Shown here in pieces: positions 26,768 through 33,758 of a DNA stretch of 64,000 nucleotides. Under the pieces are notes generated by a model. The model was given only the letters and a program-made list of their open reading frames with translations, was not told the DNA's origin and searched no databases. Position 1 is the first letter of the stretch; each line of letters opens with the position of its first letter. Location: positions 62,001-126,000 of the forward strand of contig NZ_JAERQG010000001.1 in the NCBI RefSeq assembly GCF_016734805.1. The letters run 5' to 3'. Made by a program: the position numbers and the translations under genes. Source of the stretch: Marivirga atlantica (GTDB lineage Bacteria > Bacteroidota > Bacteroidia > Cytophagales > Cyclobacteriaceae).

Positions 26768-26925
26768 TGTGAGGTGATGAAATTGGCAGACATGCCCTCC
26801 TATCTCGGGGGTGGAGGTTCAGGATAAACTCTGGCGCACTCACGATAAGTTAAGACATAGCCCTTAAGTTATCGTGATGTCGGAGCTAACTACTTCGTGG
26901 AGGTTCGAATCCTCCCCTCACAGCA
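26768..26925 (+). ncRNA. tRNA-like RNA copy 2 with a giant variable arm
   Basis: A second copy 18 bases after the first. The acceptor changes to TGTGAGG/CCTCACA (26768-26774 and 26916-26922), a fully compensated set of substitutions. The D arm, anticodon arm, T arm and internal loops of the variable arm are nearly identical to copy 1. The outer variable helix becomes GGAG/CTTC and the middle one CTCTGGC/GTCGGAG, both still paired through G-U. The apical helix is longer (CACGATAAGTTAAG against CTTAAGTTATCGTG, one G-G mismatch, 8-nt loop). The differences keep the base pairs, which argues for a selected RNA structure. The same AUC anticodon is present. Confidence 0.75.
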
Positions 26926-26930
26926 AACAA

Positions 26931-26960
26931 AAAGAGACTGAGCAATCAGTCTCTTTTTTA
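26931..26960 (+). terminator. Intrinsic terminator after the tandem tRNA-like RNAs
   Basis: A 10-bp stem AAAGAGACTG/CAGTCTCTTT with a 6-nt loop and a T-run, 5 bases after copy 2. It indicates a single short transcript carrying both RNAs. The gene-free stretch 26379-27007 is fully accounted for by these RNAs and their signals. Confidence 0.85.
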
Positions 26961-27007
26961 TTTAATAGTTACTCAACTGTCATTAGCTTAGCCATTTTCA
27001 TGTAGTA

Positions 27008-27250
27008 TTACTGTGTGCACATTTTAGCAGATAATTCTTTGGCAGCCTCAGCACAATCTGTTCCATCGCAAGGAAACTCCTCACCATCATATAAGTATCT
27101 GCACTGGCTTGCTGAACAGCAAGTTTCAAATTCTCCACAGCTGTTTGAAGAATTCTGGCAGCTTTCCTTATCGACATCCTCTCCAAGATTACAACCAATC
27201 ATGAAAACACCTAGAATTAATACCGTAACAAAATTTAATACTTTCATCAT
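27008..27250 (-). CDS. Small Cys-rich lipoprotein, function unknown
   Basis: 80 residues. The signal peptide ends in a lipobox (FMIGC, Cys20). The mature 60 residues carry eight more cysteines at 31, 38, 44, 45, 50, 61, 66 and 78, including a CC pair, in an acidic, Ser/Asn-rich chain. This looks like a compact disulfide-knotted exported domain, or a metal-binding one. I do not recognise the family. It is convergent with the tRNA-like RNA transcript and transcribed alone. An overlapping open frame on the other strand is a shadow. Confidence 0.65.
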   Translation of the reverse strand: MMKVLNFVTVLILGVFMIGCNLGEDVDKESCQNSSNSCGEFETCCSASQCRYLYDGEEFPCDGTDCAEAAKELSAKMCTQ

Positions 27251-27330
27251 TCAATAATCATTGTGGTGGCAACAAGCCAACTTTTGTTTCCTTAATTATT
27301 CTCAAATTAATGGTTTTAATTCCTATTCAT

Positions 27331-27362
27331 AAAAAAAGCCCTCTCAAAATTGAGAAGGCTTT
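27331..27362 (-). terminator. Intrinsic terminator after the beta-propeller lipoprotein
   Basis: Stems AAAGCC/GGCTTT and TCTCA/TGAGA with one mismatch. On the minus strand a T7 run follows, just beyond the stop at 27386. Confidence 0.7.
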
Positions 27363-27385
27363 CAAAATATTGAAATAAATCAGGT

Positions 27386-28282
27386 TTAATCTTCTATTCT
27401 ATAAGCAACCACCTTATTGCTAAAGAAGGTCGGCACATATAGCATCTTATCTGAAGTATTCAAACCAATATCAGCTGTTTGTGACTGGCCATCAGTACTC
27501 ATTAATAAGTGCGCCTTATTACCCATTACATAATAAATTTCTCCTTTCCATCTACTTGCGATGTACACATCGTCATTTAACATGGTTAGTCCATCACCTC
27601 CTGTAACTGAATCATTCACCATCATAAACTCTCCTGTGCTAAGGTCAAGACCTCTCAGACCATTCTTATCTAAGGTCATTAGGTAGTCACCTTTAGCTAA
27701 AAGACCGTTAACAGATTCAACGCCTTCAGCAACAGTGCTGAGCTCACCATTCTCAATTTTATGAATCATGCCTAGGGCCATGTCAGATGCATAAACAGCA
27801 TTGTCAGATACGGTAATATCATTTAGAAAATCAGCCTTTTCAGGTTTCCATTCTTTAGTCATTTTACCTGTTTTTAAATCAATGGCTACTATTCTGTCGA
27901 TGTCGGTCACATATAAATGTCCATCGAATATGCCCATACCTTTAGGAGCATTTAAGCCTGTAGCCCATTTTAAATTCTCTACTTTACCATCAAGGCTAAG
28001 AATGGAAATAAATCCTTTACCATCCTTATCAAGTGGCTTTCCGTCAATATTAGATACGTAGAGTTTTTGTCCGTCAGCATCATATAATACCGATTCGTTG
28101 GTTGTAAGCACAGTATCTGTTTCCCAAACTTTTACCAATTTTGGGTCAACTGAAGCTTCCTTGGTTTCCATGGTTGCAGTGGTATCTTCTTTCATATTTT
28201 GATCATCCTGATTCTCCTTTTTAGAAGGGGAGCAGGCTGCTACCAAAATCATGAAGCTCAATACAAATAATAAATTTTTCAT
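27386..28282 (-). CDS. SMP-30/gluconolactonase-like beta-propeller lipoprotein
   Basis: 298 residues from the ATG at 28280-28282, which opens a lipoprotein signal (LFVLSFMILVAACS). The longer open frame upstream overlaps the neighbouring channel gene and is not used. After an acidic linker rich in Met and Glu come repeated blades (KVWETDTVLTTNESVLYDADGQKLYVSNIDG, GLNAPKGMGIFDGHLYVTDIDRIVAIDLKTG, FLNDITVSDNAVYASDMA). This is the pattern of six-bladed SMP-30/strictosidine-synthase-like propellers. Substrate unknown; a binding or sensing role is as likely as lactonase activity. Confidence 0.78.
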   Translation of the reverse strand: MKNLLFVLSFMILVAACSPSKKENQDDQNMKEDTTATMETKEASVDPKLVKVWETDTVLTTNESVLYDADGQKLYVSNIDGKPLDKDGKGFISILSLDGKVENLKWATGLNAPKGMGIFDGHLYVTDIDRIVAIDLKTGKMTKEWKPEKADFLNDITVSDNAVYASDMALGMIHKIENGELSTVAEGVESVNGLLAKGDYLMTLDKNGLRGLDLSTGEFMMVNDSVTGGDGLTMLNDDVYIASRWKGEIYYVMGNKAHLLMSTDGQSQTADIGLNTSDKMLYVPTFFSNKVVAYRIED

Positions 28283-28352
28283 AGTCCGATTTTTTTTGGG
28301 TTTGCTTAAGGTAAACTGATTAAATATGGAAGTGTTTAGTCTTTGTTTGACC

Positions 28353-29228
28353 TCAGGAAGTAATTTGACCTCTATATTTGAGAACGTTGCGCAGTGCCAT
28401 TCTCCTAATATCCTTTTCACGCACTCCGGACTGCCTATGCAGTATAAACTGAAACTTTAAAGCGCTAAAATTTTCATTTATTTTAATGATCTTGAGATTA
28501 TAGCTATCATCCTTTATAAATTTATGATAAGCAGATAAAGACTCAACTATATACTTCTCCAGCGATTCTATATCTTCCAGTTTGTCATTCTTCATGTCAA
28601 AATCGAAACTTACCTTTCTGACACTCCTCTTTGTATAATTAAGAATTTGTGAGGTGAAAATTATACTGTTAGGAATGTAAATAAGGTCTTCATCATCATT
28701 TACTAAATGGACATTGGTAAGTGTAATATCAATAATCTTTCCTTTCTGATCACCTATTTTAATTTCATCACCTATGGTTAATTCATCGGCAAACATAATG
28801 ATCATCCCATTGATCATATTTGAAATATAATCTTTCGATAGAATAGCAATTGCTGCCGCCACAATACTTAATGAGGTAATTAAATCAATAGGGTCAATTT
28901 CAAATAGCAAGAGTATGGCAGCTACCAGAATAATAGAATGTAGCATGGTAGCTATATGGTTAATGCCTAATTCAAAATTATTCTTTATACCCTTCTTCGA
29001 TTTATTTTTCCTGATATAAAAGAACACCACCAGTAAGCGAACTAGTGAAATCAATACATCGGCATAGAAATAGAGACTCAATGCCTTTATGAAATGAAGC
29101 GGAATGCCGAAGTCAATCATTTCCGCCCTGTAGAAGCTCAGTAGAAATAATGCTGCCGCAAAGAATAAAACCTTCACAACAAATTTTATCCTTCTAATTT
29201 TTTCTCCGTTTGTAGATTGATTGCTCAT
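28353..29228 (-). CDS. MscS-type mechanosensitive ion channel family protein
   Basis: 291 residues from the ATG opening MSNQSTNGEKIRR. It has four predicted membrane helices between about residues 15 and 150, then the MscS beta domain (FADELTIGDEIKIGDQKGKIIDITLTNVHLVNDDEDLIYIPNSIIFTSQILNYT). The pore helix segment (IVAAAIAILSKDYISNMINGMIIMF) is a divergent form of the Gly/Ala-packed MscS TM3. Such channels open under membrane tension and release solutes on osmotic downshock. Divergent from the pyrophosphatase gene, with which it shares the control region 29229-29321. Confidence 0.85.
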   Translation of the reverse strand: MSNQSTNGEKIRRIKFVVKVLFFAAALFLLSFYRAEMIDFGIPLHFIKALSLYFYADVLISLVRLLVVFFYIRKNKSKKGIKNNFELGINHIATMLHSIILVAAILLLFEIDPIDLITSLSIVAAAIAILSKDYISNMINGMIIMFADELTIGDEIKIGDQKGKIIDITLTNVHLVNDDEDLIYIPNSIIFTSQILNYTKRSVRKVSFDFDMKNDKLEDIESLEKYIVESLSAYHKFIKDDSYNLKIIKINENFSALKFQFILHRQSGVREKDIRRMALRNVLKYRGQITS

Positions 29229-29299
29229 ATTAATTCTAATTATTCCGCAAGTTAATAGAATTGTAACCTTCAATGATAGGCGCTTAACATAGTATGCCT

Positions 29300-29307
29300 T
29301 ATTTTTG
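29300..29307 (+). promoter_or_regulatory. Bacteroidetes -7 box for ppa
   Basis: TATTTTTG matches TAnnTTTG and lies 14 bases before the ppa ATG, implying a leader of only a few bases. Confidence 0.45.
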
Positions 29308-29321
29308 CAAAAAATTATATT

Positions 29322-29864
29322 ATGCAAGATTCAAAAAGAAACCCATGGCATGATGTGTATTATGGAGATGAAGCTCCAGAATATGTGAATGCTGTAATTG
29401 AGATACAAAAAGGAAGTAAAGGAAAATTTGAGTTAGATAAAGAAACTGGCTATTTAATACTAGATAGGGTATTATTTAGCTCCGTACATTACCCAGCCAA
29501 CTATGGTTTTATTCCACAAACTTATTGTGACGATAAAGATCCGCTGGATATCATGGTAATATCAACCATTGAATTGCCACCACTTTGCATGGTAAAGGCT
29601 AAAGTTTTAGGTGTGATGAAGATGATTGATCAAGGTGAAGCTGATGATAAAATTATTGCCGTAGCAGCAAATGACATGGCTGTAAACCACATGAATGATA
29701 TTAGTGATTTACCTCCTCATACTTCTAAAGAAATGCAACGCTTCTTTGAAGACTATAAAAAATTAGAGAATAAGGAAGTTGTAGTAGAAGACTTCTTTGA
29801 TAAAGCTGAAGCGCTGAAAGTAATCAAAGAAAGTATAGAACTTTATAACACCAACTTTAAATAA
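29322..29864 (+). CDS. ppa: Inorganic pyrophosphatase (family I)
   Basis: 180 residues. The family I core is visible: the substrate-binding [14 protein letters not shown] near residue 30, the [23 protein letters not shown] block near 56-75 with the metal-binding acidic cluster, and [10 protein letters not shown] near 107. The enzyme hydrolyses pyrophosphate to two phosphates and so pulls nucleic acid and protein synthesis forward. A palindromic intergenic repeat follows directly and may end its transcript. Confidence 0.95.
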   Translation: MQDSKRNPWHDVYYGDEAPEYVNAVIEIQKGSKGKFELDKETGYLILDRVLFSSVHYPANYGFIPQTYCDDKDPLDIMVISTIELPPLCMVKAKVLGVMKMIDQGEADDKIIAVAANDMAVNHMNDISDLPPHTSKEMQRFFEDYKKLENKEVVVEDFFDKAEALKVIKESIELYNTNFK

Positions 29865-29867
29865 AAA

Positions 29868-29948
29868 TGCCATTCCAAACTCGATTTGGAATCTGCTCTA
29901 AAAGGTAGTCTCTACCTGAGTAGATTCTGAATCAAGTTCAGAATGACA
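29868..29948. repeat. Imperfect palindromic intergenic repeat (REP-like)
   Basis: Two 31-nt arms, starting TGCCATTCCAAACTCG and ending AGTTCAGAATGACA, are inverted copies of each other that differ mainly by transitions. Each arm is itself a hairpin (ATTCCAAA/TTTGGAAT and ATTCTGAA/TTCAGAAT), and a central AGGTAG/CTACCT hairpin lies between them. Elements of this kind recur between genes in many Bacteroidetes genomes. Confidence 0.65.
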
Positions 29949-30006
29949 AATTAATCTATGCCTATAAATAAGGCTTAGCTGTTTCCATGTTCAACTTGAA
30001 AACTTC

Positions 30007-30747
30007 TTAATCAGCTGAGCGGATTCGACCACCAGAGCTTGAATTCATATTTTTAATTTTTGGTTGGCCACCATAGGTAATTCTTCCTGATGAGCTGGCA
30101 GAAGCACTCATTTGCTCTTCAACATGCACCTCAATTCTTCCAGAAGAACTAGTAGCTAAATCAGCAATTTTGCAATTAAAATCTTCAGCATTTATATCTC
30201 CTGAACTACTTACAGCTGCTTTCAGGTCTTCACATTGTCCTTTCATTTCTAAACTGCCAGAGCTACTTACACGTGCATCAACTTTGCGGGCATTAATGTC
30301 TGCTTCAATATCAGCAGAGCTTGATACTGCTATTTCTACATCTGCTGCATCAGCAGCTACTTTTATGCTTGCAGAGCTGCTAGCTTTTAATTCTAAATCA
30401 TCTGACTTAAGCCTGTCCTCTACCAAAATACTGGAAGAGCTTGTTGCTTTCAATTCACTTAATTCTTCAGTGTAAGTAACGATAACCCTAACTCTGTCAC
30501 TGCTACCAATATTCCAGTTCTGATCTTTCTCAATTTTTAATGTTCCTCCTGAAACTTCGGTAATTACATCCTCTAAATCTCCGTTAGTAATAACTTCTGC
30601 TGAATTGGAGCTTCCTTTCTTCAAAGTTACTTTGATGCTCTGGCTGGCATGTACTTCTGTAAAGGAGTTTAATTTTCTGGTTTCTGAATCTTGTGCCATC
30701 AATATTACAGGCACAAAAAGGGCTACAACTAATAATAACTTTTTCAT
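30007..30747 (-). CDS. Secreted GIN-domain (DUF2807) beta-solenoid protein
   Basis: 246 residues. The signal peptide is MKKLLLVVALFVPVILMAQ. The rest is a head GIN domain: FTEVHASQSIKVTLKKGSSNSAEVITNGDLED, then a parallel beta-helix in which Ser triplets (SSSI, SSSA, SSSG) recur about every 15-25 residues, stacking into Ser ladders. It is described as a putative auto-transporter adhesin family, and a surface or periplasmic scaffold role is plausible. Single gene between pyrophosphatase and the carotenoid genes, with no clear regulatory partner. Confidence 0.85.
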   Translation of the reverse strand: MKKLLLVVALFVPVILMAQDSETRKLNSFTEVHASQSIKVTLKKGSSNSAEVITNGDLEDVITEVSGGTLKIEKDQNWNIGSSDRVRVIVTYTEELSELKATSSSSILVEDRLKSDDLELKASSSASIKVAADAADVEIAVSSSADIEADINARKVDARVSSSGSLEMKGQCEDLKAAVSSSGDINAEDFNCKIADLATSSSGRIEVHVEEQMSASASSSGRITYGGQPKIKNMNSSSGGRIRSAD

Positions 30748-30822
30748 AATGGGCGTAAATGTTTAGTTTCTTTTAGTTATAGATGCTAAAAAAAATTTAT
30801 GGTTGCATCTTTTCCAGAATTA

Positions 30823-31485
30823 TTAAAAACTAAACCAAAAATTAAGTGAAATGAAAAAGATAAGCTGCCAGACTAACAGCATACTGGCTAGTTTATTCTT
30901 GGTTGGTATTTGAACAAAGTAATAAATACAGAAAATAAGAAAAGCAATGATGGCCCAACCCAAGTAATTCTGCAGCGGTATCTGGTTATTTTCCCACTGC
31001 CAGAAATTTAAAGCAACAGCAATAGGCTCAATAATAACATCAATGGCTACCGTTAAAACAGTAGCAAGTATTACTCGGCTAAAGTTTTTCACCCTCATTG
31101 AACTTAATAAGCTCCAAATACAAAAAGTTATTATAAACCAGTTAATACCTATAATTATTGGCACATTGAATAATTGAGGACCTAATGTATCAGGATAATG
31201 GTAGCTGCCAAAGATAAGACCGTATTGAACGCCCAAAAACTCCGCTCCAAAACCAATAATGTAACATGCTGCCAGGCAAATCACCAATCGGAAATCCAAA
31301 TCACGCTGGTATATTAAAAGCAATAGGAAGGATAGCAATAGATTAAAGGCCGTTTTTGCAACGAACCACTCCTCAAAACCCAGCATAATACCAAATGCTC
31401 CGAAAAAGTAAAATGCAGAAATAATCCACACACCAATTGAAGGCCTTGTCCACAAATAATTATGCCAATTTTTAAGTGCTTGCAT
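30823..31485 (-). CDS. cruF: Carotenoid 1,2-hydratase-type membrane protein (CruF family)
   Basis: 220 residues with about seven membrane helices. The family's conserved polar sites are present: AEFLGVQYGLIFGSYHYPDTLGPQLFNVPIIIGINWF near residue 80, DVIIEPIAV near 145 and WQWENNQIPLQNYLGW near 160. CruF hydrates the psi end of acyclic or monocyclic carotenes at C1', a step to saproxanthin, myxol and bacterioruberin-type pigments. Its start overlaps the end of the desaturase gene upstream by 14 bases, supporting a coupled pathway. The exact carotenoid cannot be told from this pair alone. Confidence 0.82.
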   Translation of the reverse strand: MQALKNWHNYLWTRPSIGVWIISAFYFFGAFGIMLGFEEWFVAKTAFNLLLSFLLLLIYQRDLDFRLVICLAACYIIGFGAEFLGVQYGLIFGSYHYPDTLGPQLFNVPIIIGINWFIITFCIWSLLSSMRVKNFSRVILATVLTVAIDVIIEPIAVALNFWQWENNQIPLQNYLGWAIIAFLIFCIYYFVQIPTKNKLASMLLVWQLIFFISLNFWFSF

Positions 31486-32941
31486 GAGGTGTTAAATCAT
31501 CGATGATTTTAGCTGAAAGTAAACAAAGCGGAATGCCTCCCCCAGGATGTACACTTCCTCCTGAAAAGTACAAATTTTTAATCTTCCGATGAAAGTTAGG
31601 ATGTCTTAAAAAAGCAGCAAACTTACTATTTGAACTTGTACCATAAAGGGCTCCACCAGAAGAAGAGGTTTTGCTTTCTATGGTTCTTGGCTCCAAGATA
31701 TGCTCTGTAATGATATGTTCAGCTATATCAAGCTTGAGACGCTTACTTAGCTTCTCAATTACATTTTTTCTTATTTGATCAATCAGCTTGTCCCAATCCT
31801 GACCTGAATTTGCCGGTACATTTACCATTACAAACCAGTTTTCCATTCCTTCTGGGGCATCAGTTTTAGTAAGTTTTGAGCTGATGTTTACGTAAACAGT
31901 GGGATCTTCATAAACATCTTTACTGTCAAAAATGTGCTTGAACTCTTCTTTGTAATTATTGCTGAAGAATATATTGTGTAAGCCAAGCTCTTTAAAATTT
32001 CTATTAACTCCCCAATAGAAGATAACAGCTGAGCTACTTCTTTCCTGATTTAACACCTTCTCTGGCTGAGGCTGATCTGCCATGAGTTCTTTGTAGGTAG
32101 GATAAACATCCATATTGCTTACAACCAAATCAGCAAGTTGCTGCTCGCCATTTAAACTAACACCAACTGCCTGATGCTGCTTAATTAATATTTCATCAAT
32201 TCTGCTGCTATAATGAAATTTCACTTCCAGACTTTCTGCCACCTTAACTAATTTCATGGTGATTTCGTGCATACCTCCTTCTGGATAGAAAGTACCTCTG
32301 TTCAATTCTAAGTTAGCAATTGACGTTAATATGCCGGGCGCTTTAAAAGGACTAGAGCCATTGTAGGTGGCAAACCTATCAAAAAGTTGTGTGAGCTTTT
32401 CATCTTTAAATTTCCTTTCATTGAGTTGATGCATACTCTCAAAAAGGCCCATTTTGTAAATATTGAGAACAGCGGGAATGACTTGAGGCGAAAGGAAAGT
32501 GCTGCTTTTGTGTAAGGACTTTTCCAGAAAAATACGAGCTGTTTTTTCAAACTTAAATTCAGCAGACGCTATATACTCAACAATTTTTTTTGCCGGAATA
32601 TCAAATTTGGCTTCTACTTCCTTACCAAATCTTTCAGGATTGGTATAAGCTGTAAGCTCCGCTCCATCATCCCAAAAATACCTGCATGATTCATCCAGTT
32701 TTTTATAATCAAAGCTTATCTCAACATTGGGTGCTTGTAACGAAACAAGCTCATCTACTAATTCCGGCAAAGTAAATAGGGAGGGACCAGCATCAAATCT
32801 AAAGCCGTCTTGTACAAAAGCTGTCAGCTTTCCGCCAGGGTATGTGTTCTGCTCATAAACATCCACCTGATAGCCTTTCTTGGCTAAGCGGATTGCTGTA
32901 GCTATACCGCCAATTCCTGCTCCAATAATTATTGCTCGCAT
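31472..32941 (-). CDS. crtD: CrtI/CrtD-type carotenoid desaturase
   Basis: 489 residues. The N-terminal FAD motif is AIIIGAGIGGIATAIRLAKKGYQVDVYEQNTYPGGKL. The C-terminal carotenoid-oxidoreductase motif contains LYFSGGSVHPGGGIPLCLLSAKII. Both phytoene desaturase CrtI and 1-hydroxycarotenoid 3,4-desaturase CrtD share these. The overlap with a CruF hydratase gene, whose product is the CrtD substrate, favours CrtD. The enzyme would introduce the 3',4' double bond of flexixanthin- or saproxanthin-like pigments. The choice between CrtD and CrtI rests on context, not on a diagnostic residue. Confidence 0.75.
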   Translation of the reverse strand: MRAIIIGAGIGGIATAIRLAKKGYQVDVYEQNTYPGGKLTAFVQDGFRFDAGPSLFTLPELVDELVSLQAPNVEISFDYKKLDESCRYFWDDGAELTAYTNPERFGKEVEAKFDIPAKKIVEYIASAEFKFEKTARIFLEKSLHKSSTFLSPQVIPAVLNIYKMGLFESMHQLNERKFKDEKLTQLFDRFATYNGSSPFKAPGILTSIANLELNRGTFYPEGGMHEITMKLVKVAESLEVKFHYSSRIDEILIKQHQAVGVSLNGEQQLADLVVSNMDVYPTYKELMADQPQPEKVLNQERSSSAVIFYWGVNRNFKELGLHNIFFSNNYKEEFKHIFDSKDVYEDPTVYVNISSKLTKTDAPEGMENWFVMVNVPANSGQDWDKLIDQIRKNVIEKLSKRLKLDIAEHIITEHILEPRTIESKTSSSGGALYGTSSNSKFAAFLRHPNFHRKIKNLYFSGGSVHPGGGIPLCLLSAKIIDDLTPHAST

Positions 32942-33061
32942 ATTTTCCTATTCTTAGTCCGAAGATAAAAACGATTTTGCTAACCCATCATGTTTTATAA
33001 AGTTTAATCCGTTTAACACATCAGGTATGATAATTGATAGTTCAATGAAAAATGAACCTTT

Positions 33062-33727
33062 ATGAAACAACTATTAGCCTTGCACATTTTAATACTCTCC
33101 ATCCTCGGATGTCAAAGTGCCAAATACAAAGAAAGTTTAGGTTGTTTGGCCAATATCCAGCAAAGCAAAATTGTAGTTTCAGAAAATTCTCTAATCAAAA
33201 ATAGTAGTCTTATATCCTTTACAGAAAATTTGAATGCCCGGCTAAGTGATTGTGGTAGTACGGTTCTATTCAAGCCAATGCTTGAATATGATTTGAAAAA
33301 GGCAAGAATACTTTATTCAGAAGAAGCTACAGATGAACTTGTAATGAGGGATGAATTAGGTATTCGTTATTTGCTGAAAGTAGATTTGATAGATGCTCAA
33401 ACAGGAATGTTCTATAACAGCCTCAGCAATTATGAAGAGGACAATTATCCTCATTTACGAGATGAAACAGAAGATCAGCTTAAAATGGCTTTTACATTAA
33501 TTGATCTTAATACTAATTCTACCAGATATTTTTTCAATATCTCCTCAAGATCTATCCCCTTGGCTATACCATCTGAATCATCGAATAGTAATTATCAATC
33601 TGTTGAACAAGATGGCGCCTCAGATCTCAATGAATACATCAATCCAGCAACATTAAGTGGTACATTTAATACCGCCTTTAATAAGGCCGAAAAAAAGATG
33701 GCTCAAAAATGTGCCTGCAAGAATTAA
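33062..33727 (+). CDS. Unknown lipoprotein
   Basis: 221 residues. A lipoprotein signal (LHILILSILGC) places the acylated Cys at about residue 17. A second Cys-containing region and a C-terminal CACKN follow, so disulfides are possible. The middle has alternating strands (IRYLLKVDLIDAQTGMFYNS, AFTLIDLNTNSTRYFFNISS) that suggest a beta-rich domain of the kind seen in outer-membrane assembly or TolB-like N-terminal domains. I do not recognise the family. It faces the TonB receptor gene and ends at a shared terminator hairpin. Confidence 0.6.
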   Translation: MKQLLALHILILSILGCQSAKYKESLGCLANIQQSKIVVSENSLIKNSSLISFTENLNARLSDCGSTVLFKPMLEYDLKKARILYSEEATDELVMRDELGIRYLLKVDLIDAQTGMFYNSLSNYEEDNYPHLRDETEDQLKMAFTLIDLNTNSTRYFFNISSRSIPLAIPSESSNSNYQSVEQDGASDLNEYINPATLSGTFNTAFNKAEKKMAQKCACKN

Positions 33728-33756
33728 AAAAGGGGCACTCCACAATGCCCCTTTAA
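33726..33756. terminator. Bidirectional terminator between the lipoprotein and TonB receptor genes
   Basis: A 9-bp stem AAAGGGGCA/TGCCCCTTT with an 8-nt loop. A-rich on the left, it gives a U-tract to the minus-strand transcript and a short one to the plus-strand transcript. Confidence 0.75.
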
Positions 33757-33758
33757 GT

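Noticed and set aside
26588-26925. Group I intron, tmRNA, tRNA-Sec or Y RNA as explanations for the tRNA-like pair
   Set aside because: The insert is too short and in the wrong place for a group I intron; there is no tag-peptide frame as in tmRNA, no UCA anticodon or 8-bp acceptor as in tRNA-Sec, and the RNA ends form a normal acceptor rather than a Y RNA Ro-binding stem.
28283-28420. N-terminal extension of the beta-propeller lipoprotein
   Set aside because: It overlaps the neighbouring channel gene and would bury the lipoprotein signal peptide 46 residues inside.
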